Below, piece by piece: positions 5,513-6,661 of a stretch of 6,661 nucleotides of DNA. A program made the translations under genes and the position numbers. Below the pieces are notes generated by a model, which was not told the origin of the DNA, searched no databases, and saw only the letters and a list, made by a program, of their open reading frames with translations. Origin of the DNA: Methanobacteriota archaeon (GTDB taxonomy: Archaea > Thermoplasmatota > Thermoplasmata > Methanomassiliicoccales > Methanomethylophilaceae); assembly GCA_023402275.1 (NCBI GenBank), contig JAEXCH010000016.1, forward strand, positions 1 through 6,661, given 5' to 3'. How positions within the stretch are numbered: position 1 is the first letter of the stretch; every line of letters begins with the position of its first letter.

Positions 5513-5812
5513 TGTCAAGAGATGAAGGGCGGCCGACGGTAGGACTTTGTCCAGCTGAGGAACTTCCCTCCTCCACAGGGCAAGATGAACCGGGAAATCC
5601 GGTAAGGCGAGAGCTTTGGCAAGGGCCCAGAAACGACACAGCCTTGGTTAAGGATGATCTGCTGACAGTGACGTTCCCAAGGATATGGTGAAACGGCGAC
5701 ACCTCATCGGAGCAAACTCATACAGCCGGGATGATTTGCCCAGGACCGGCGGGTAGAGCGCATAGTTGAATGCTGCCTGAAACAGAAGGGGGGGTACTAT
5801 CACCACTTGACA
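5513..5812 (+). ncRNA. rnpB: RNase P RNA, archaeal type A-like
   Basis: The catalytic RNA that matures tRNA 5' ends, here about 300 nt, a usual archaeal size. P1 is formed by TGTCAAG (5513-5519) and CTTGACA (5806-5812), all seven pairs matching, with partial extension inward. P2 is formed by GGCGGC (5528-5533) and GCTGCC (5772-5777) with one G-U pair. The conserved core shows CTGAGGAACTTCC near 5555-5567 (CR-I), CAGAAACGACACAG near 5628-5641, GGTGAAACGGCGA near 5687-5699, and ACAGAAGG near 5782-5789 (CR-V). The 5' part of CR-I and the G-rich stretch after CR-V can form P4. A T6 run follows P1 at once. Ends are set from P1, not measured. An open frame covering 5452-5691 lies over this RNA and is not a gene. 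Confidence 0.9.
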
Positions 5813-5813
5813 C

Positions 5814-5819
5814 TTTTTT
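5814..5819 (+). terminator. T6 terminator of RNase P RNA
   Basis: Six T residues start 2 nt after the last P1 base. P1 itself can act as the preceding stem, although archaeal termination needs mainly the T run. Confidence 0.6.
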
Positions 5820-5828
5820 ATCCCAAAG

Positions 5829-5838
5829 TTAATAATAA
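5829..5838 (+). promoter_or_regulatory. TATA-like box for the HAD phosphatase gene
   Basis: TTAATAATAA is centred about 25 nt before ATG 5858. With no ribosome binding site ahead of that ATG, this points to a leaderless message starting at the codon itself. Confidence 0.5.
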
Positions 5839-5857
5839 CCATTACATTGCACCAATC

Positions 5858-6538
5858 ATGGCACTGGACCCAAGATTCAAAGCTGTCGCTTTCGACATGG
5901 ACGGAACATTCATGAGAACAAAGGTAGACTATGTGAAATTGGCCAATGTCATTTTTGATGAGATGTTGGAGATCGGGGTCCCCGAGTCCGCAATAATAAG
6001 AAGCCAAGGTACCAAATTCGAATTGGACAGTGGAATGAACTGGCTCAGAGAGAATGGAAGGGAGAACGACATCTATGAGATATATGACAGGATCTCTGAT
6101 CGAACCACCGGTATCGAAATGGAATATGCGGACATATCCGAACCTTTCGAGGGCGCCGTGGAGCTGGTGGACCTACTAAGGAAGAAAGGATACAAGACAG
6201 CCATACTTACAAGAGGCGGAAGAGCCTATGCGGACTATATCCTCAAAAGAAGCAATGTCATCGATAAGTTCGATGCTGTGATAGCAAGGGATGATTTCCC
6301 GGAAAGCGAGGCAAAACCATCTCCGAAAGCAATGATGAATCTTGCGGATGCTTTGGGTGTCAGACCAGAGGAGATACTCTTCTTCGGAGATCATAAATTC
6401 GATTGGCTGACCGCAAGGGATTCCGGAGCAGGATTCTACGGTGTTCTCACCGGAGGATATGACGAGGATGATTGGAGGAATGCCGATCCGAACATACCTG
6501 TTCTGGACAGCGTTGCTTCGCTCCTTGAGATGATATAA
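5858..6538 (+). CDS. HAD-superfamily phosphatase (phosphoglycolate phosphatase-like)
   Basis: A 226-residue cytoplasmic hydrolase with all four HAD motifs. Motif I is FDMDGT, with nucleophile Asp13 and acid/base Asp15. Motif II is Thr118 in AILTRGG. Motif III is Lys153 in EAKPSPKA. Motif IV is GDHKFDW with Asp178 and Asp182. The stretch between motifs I and II, about residues 20-100, forms a helical C1 cap as in phosphoglycolate and pyrophosphate phosphatases, so it probably acts on a small phosphorylated metabolite that I cannot name. ATG 5858 is chosen because the frame upstream runs back only through the RNase P terminator and the family N-terminus starts here; the TATA-like box 25 nt upstream implies a leaderless message. 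It stands alone, between rnpB and a transposase gene, so context gives no hint of substrate. Confidence 0.88.
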   Translation: MALDPRFKAVAFDMDGTFMRTKVDYVKLANVIFDEMLEIGVPESAIIRSQGTKFELDSGMNWLRENGRENDIYEIYDRISDRTTGIEMEYADISEPFEGAVELVDLLRKKGYKTAILTRGGRAYADYILKRSNVIDKFDAVIARDDFPESEAKPSPKAMMNLADALGVRPEEILFFGDHKFDWLTARDSGAGFYGVLTGGYDEDDWRNADPNIPVLDSVASLLEMI

Positions 6539-6558
6539 ATGACCAATAATTGAAAAGT

Positions 6559-6605
6559 GCGACATTCGATACTTTATATGTCAAACCAAAAGGAGCGAAT
6601 GCCGC
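6559..6605. repeat. Inverted repeat around the transposase promoter
   Basis: GCGACATTCG (6559-6568) and CGAATGCCGC (6596-6605) are inverted copies, pairing at 9 of 10 positions with one A-C mismatch. The right arm ends at the base before the ATG, and 6558/6606 extends it by one T-A pair. The loop holds the TATA-like box and the AGGAG site. It may be an operator, an element end, or an RNA hairpin that blocks translation from read-through transcripts. Confidence 0.6.
6573..6579 (+). promoter_or_regulatory. TATA-like box for the transposase gene
   Basis: TTTATAT is centred 30 nt before ATG 6606, which would put transcription start about 5 nt ahead of the codon. AGGAG at 6591-6595 would then lie outside that message and be used only on longer transcripts. 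Confidence 0.4.
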
Positions 6606-6661
6606 ATGAGATACATTGGTCTGGATGTACATAAAAACAACACCACAGCCTGCGTTATATC
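6606..6661 (+). CDS. IS110-family transposase, N-terminus (3' truncated by window edge)
   Basis: Only 18 codons are visible, reading MRYIGLDVHKNNTTACVI, before the window ends. The GLDVHK stretch with Asp7 is the opening of the DEDD (RuvC-like) catalytic domain in IS110/IS1111 transposases, where it is highly conserved at exactly this place. These enzymes move their element without target duplication and are guided by a structured RNA encoded in a noncoding end of the element. Only 67 bp separate the HAD stop from this start. The element boundary cannot be seen, nor whether the gene is intact. The assignment rests on a short but characteristic motif. Confidence 0.75.
   Translation, partial: MRYIGLDVHKNNTTACVI

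Larger units (their letters stand above)
6539..6661 (+). mobile_element. Left end of an IS110-family insertion sequence (boundary unknown)
   Basis: The transposase start at 6606 marks an element that continues past the right edge. The left boundary must lie in or near 6539-6605 unless it reaches into the HAD gene, whose intact C-terminus argues against that. The family lacks conventional terminal inverted repeats and target duplications, so no boundary can be read from one end alone. Confidence 0.45.

Noticed and set aside
5452..5691. Open frame of 79 codons (+) and a matching one on the minus strand at 5460-5702
   Set aside because: Both lie over the RNase P RNA, whose P1, P2 and conserved core motifs explain the sequence; the proteins resemble nothing I know.
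5807..5857. TTG start at 5807 extending the HAD protein by 17 residues
   Set aside because: It would begin inside P1 and the T6 terminator of RNase P RNA. ATG 5858 has a TATA-like box at the right distance and the family N-terminus.
1..6661. CRISPR array, toxin-antitoxin, prophage or defence island
   Set aside because: No spaced direct repeats, cas-like motifs, small paired genes or phage genes are visible; the only mobile element sign is the transposase start at the right edge.

Overview
The window reads as the chromosome of a methylotrophic methanogenic archaeon, most likely of the order Methanomassiliicoccales (Thermoplasmata). Direct signs of archaea are a type A-like RNase P RNA, a tRNA gene without encoded CCA, TATA-like boxes centred about 25-27 nt upstream of several starts, and several genes that look leaderless. 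A zinc-site methylcobamide:coenzyme M methyltransferase points to a methanogen using methyl compounds. The order-level placement is inference from this combination, from the bacterial-style isc genes, and from the absence of TAG stops among eight genes. It is not proven.

Layout. 1-1445 (+): the 3' end of an isocitrate/isopropylmalate dehydrogenase family gene, closely followed by a methylcobamide:CoM methyltransferase gene. 1487-1570 (-): tRNA-Leu(GAG), convergent with the methyltransferase gene. 1571-1774: intergenic promoter region serving the tRNA leftward and the next operon rightward. 1775-4337 (+): a tight three-gene operon of cysteine desulfurase (IscS/NifS type), Fe-S scaffold IscU, and cysteine synthase CysK. 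4331-5381 (-): an IscR-like Rrf2 regulator preceded on the same strand by a TetR-family regulator; the Rrf2 gene overlaps the end of cysK tail to tail. 5382-5512: AT-rich intergenic region with two near-identical palindromes. 5513-5812 (+): RNase P RNA ending in a T6 terminator. 5858-6538 (+): HAD-family phosphatase. 6606-6661 (+): the first 18 codons of an IS110-family transposase running off the end.

How they fit. The central block forms a sulfur and iron-sulfur module: CysK makes cysteine, the desulfurase removes its sulfur, IscU assembles the cluster, and the adjacent IscR-like protein, which keeps the three IscR cysteines, probably senses cluster supply. The TetR protein upstream of it carries its own cysteine knot (C-x2-C-x-C-x2-C-H), so the two regulators may form a metal/redox sensing pair. 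The partial dehydrogenase at the left edge has lost two aspartates that normally bind the catalytic metal, which makes it the most biochemically odd protein here. At the right edge an inverted repeat covers the transposase start and its promoter.

No CRISPR array, toxin-antitoxin pair or defence island is visible. The window is mostly housekeeping and metabolic genes with a mobile element starting at its right edge.
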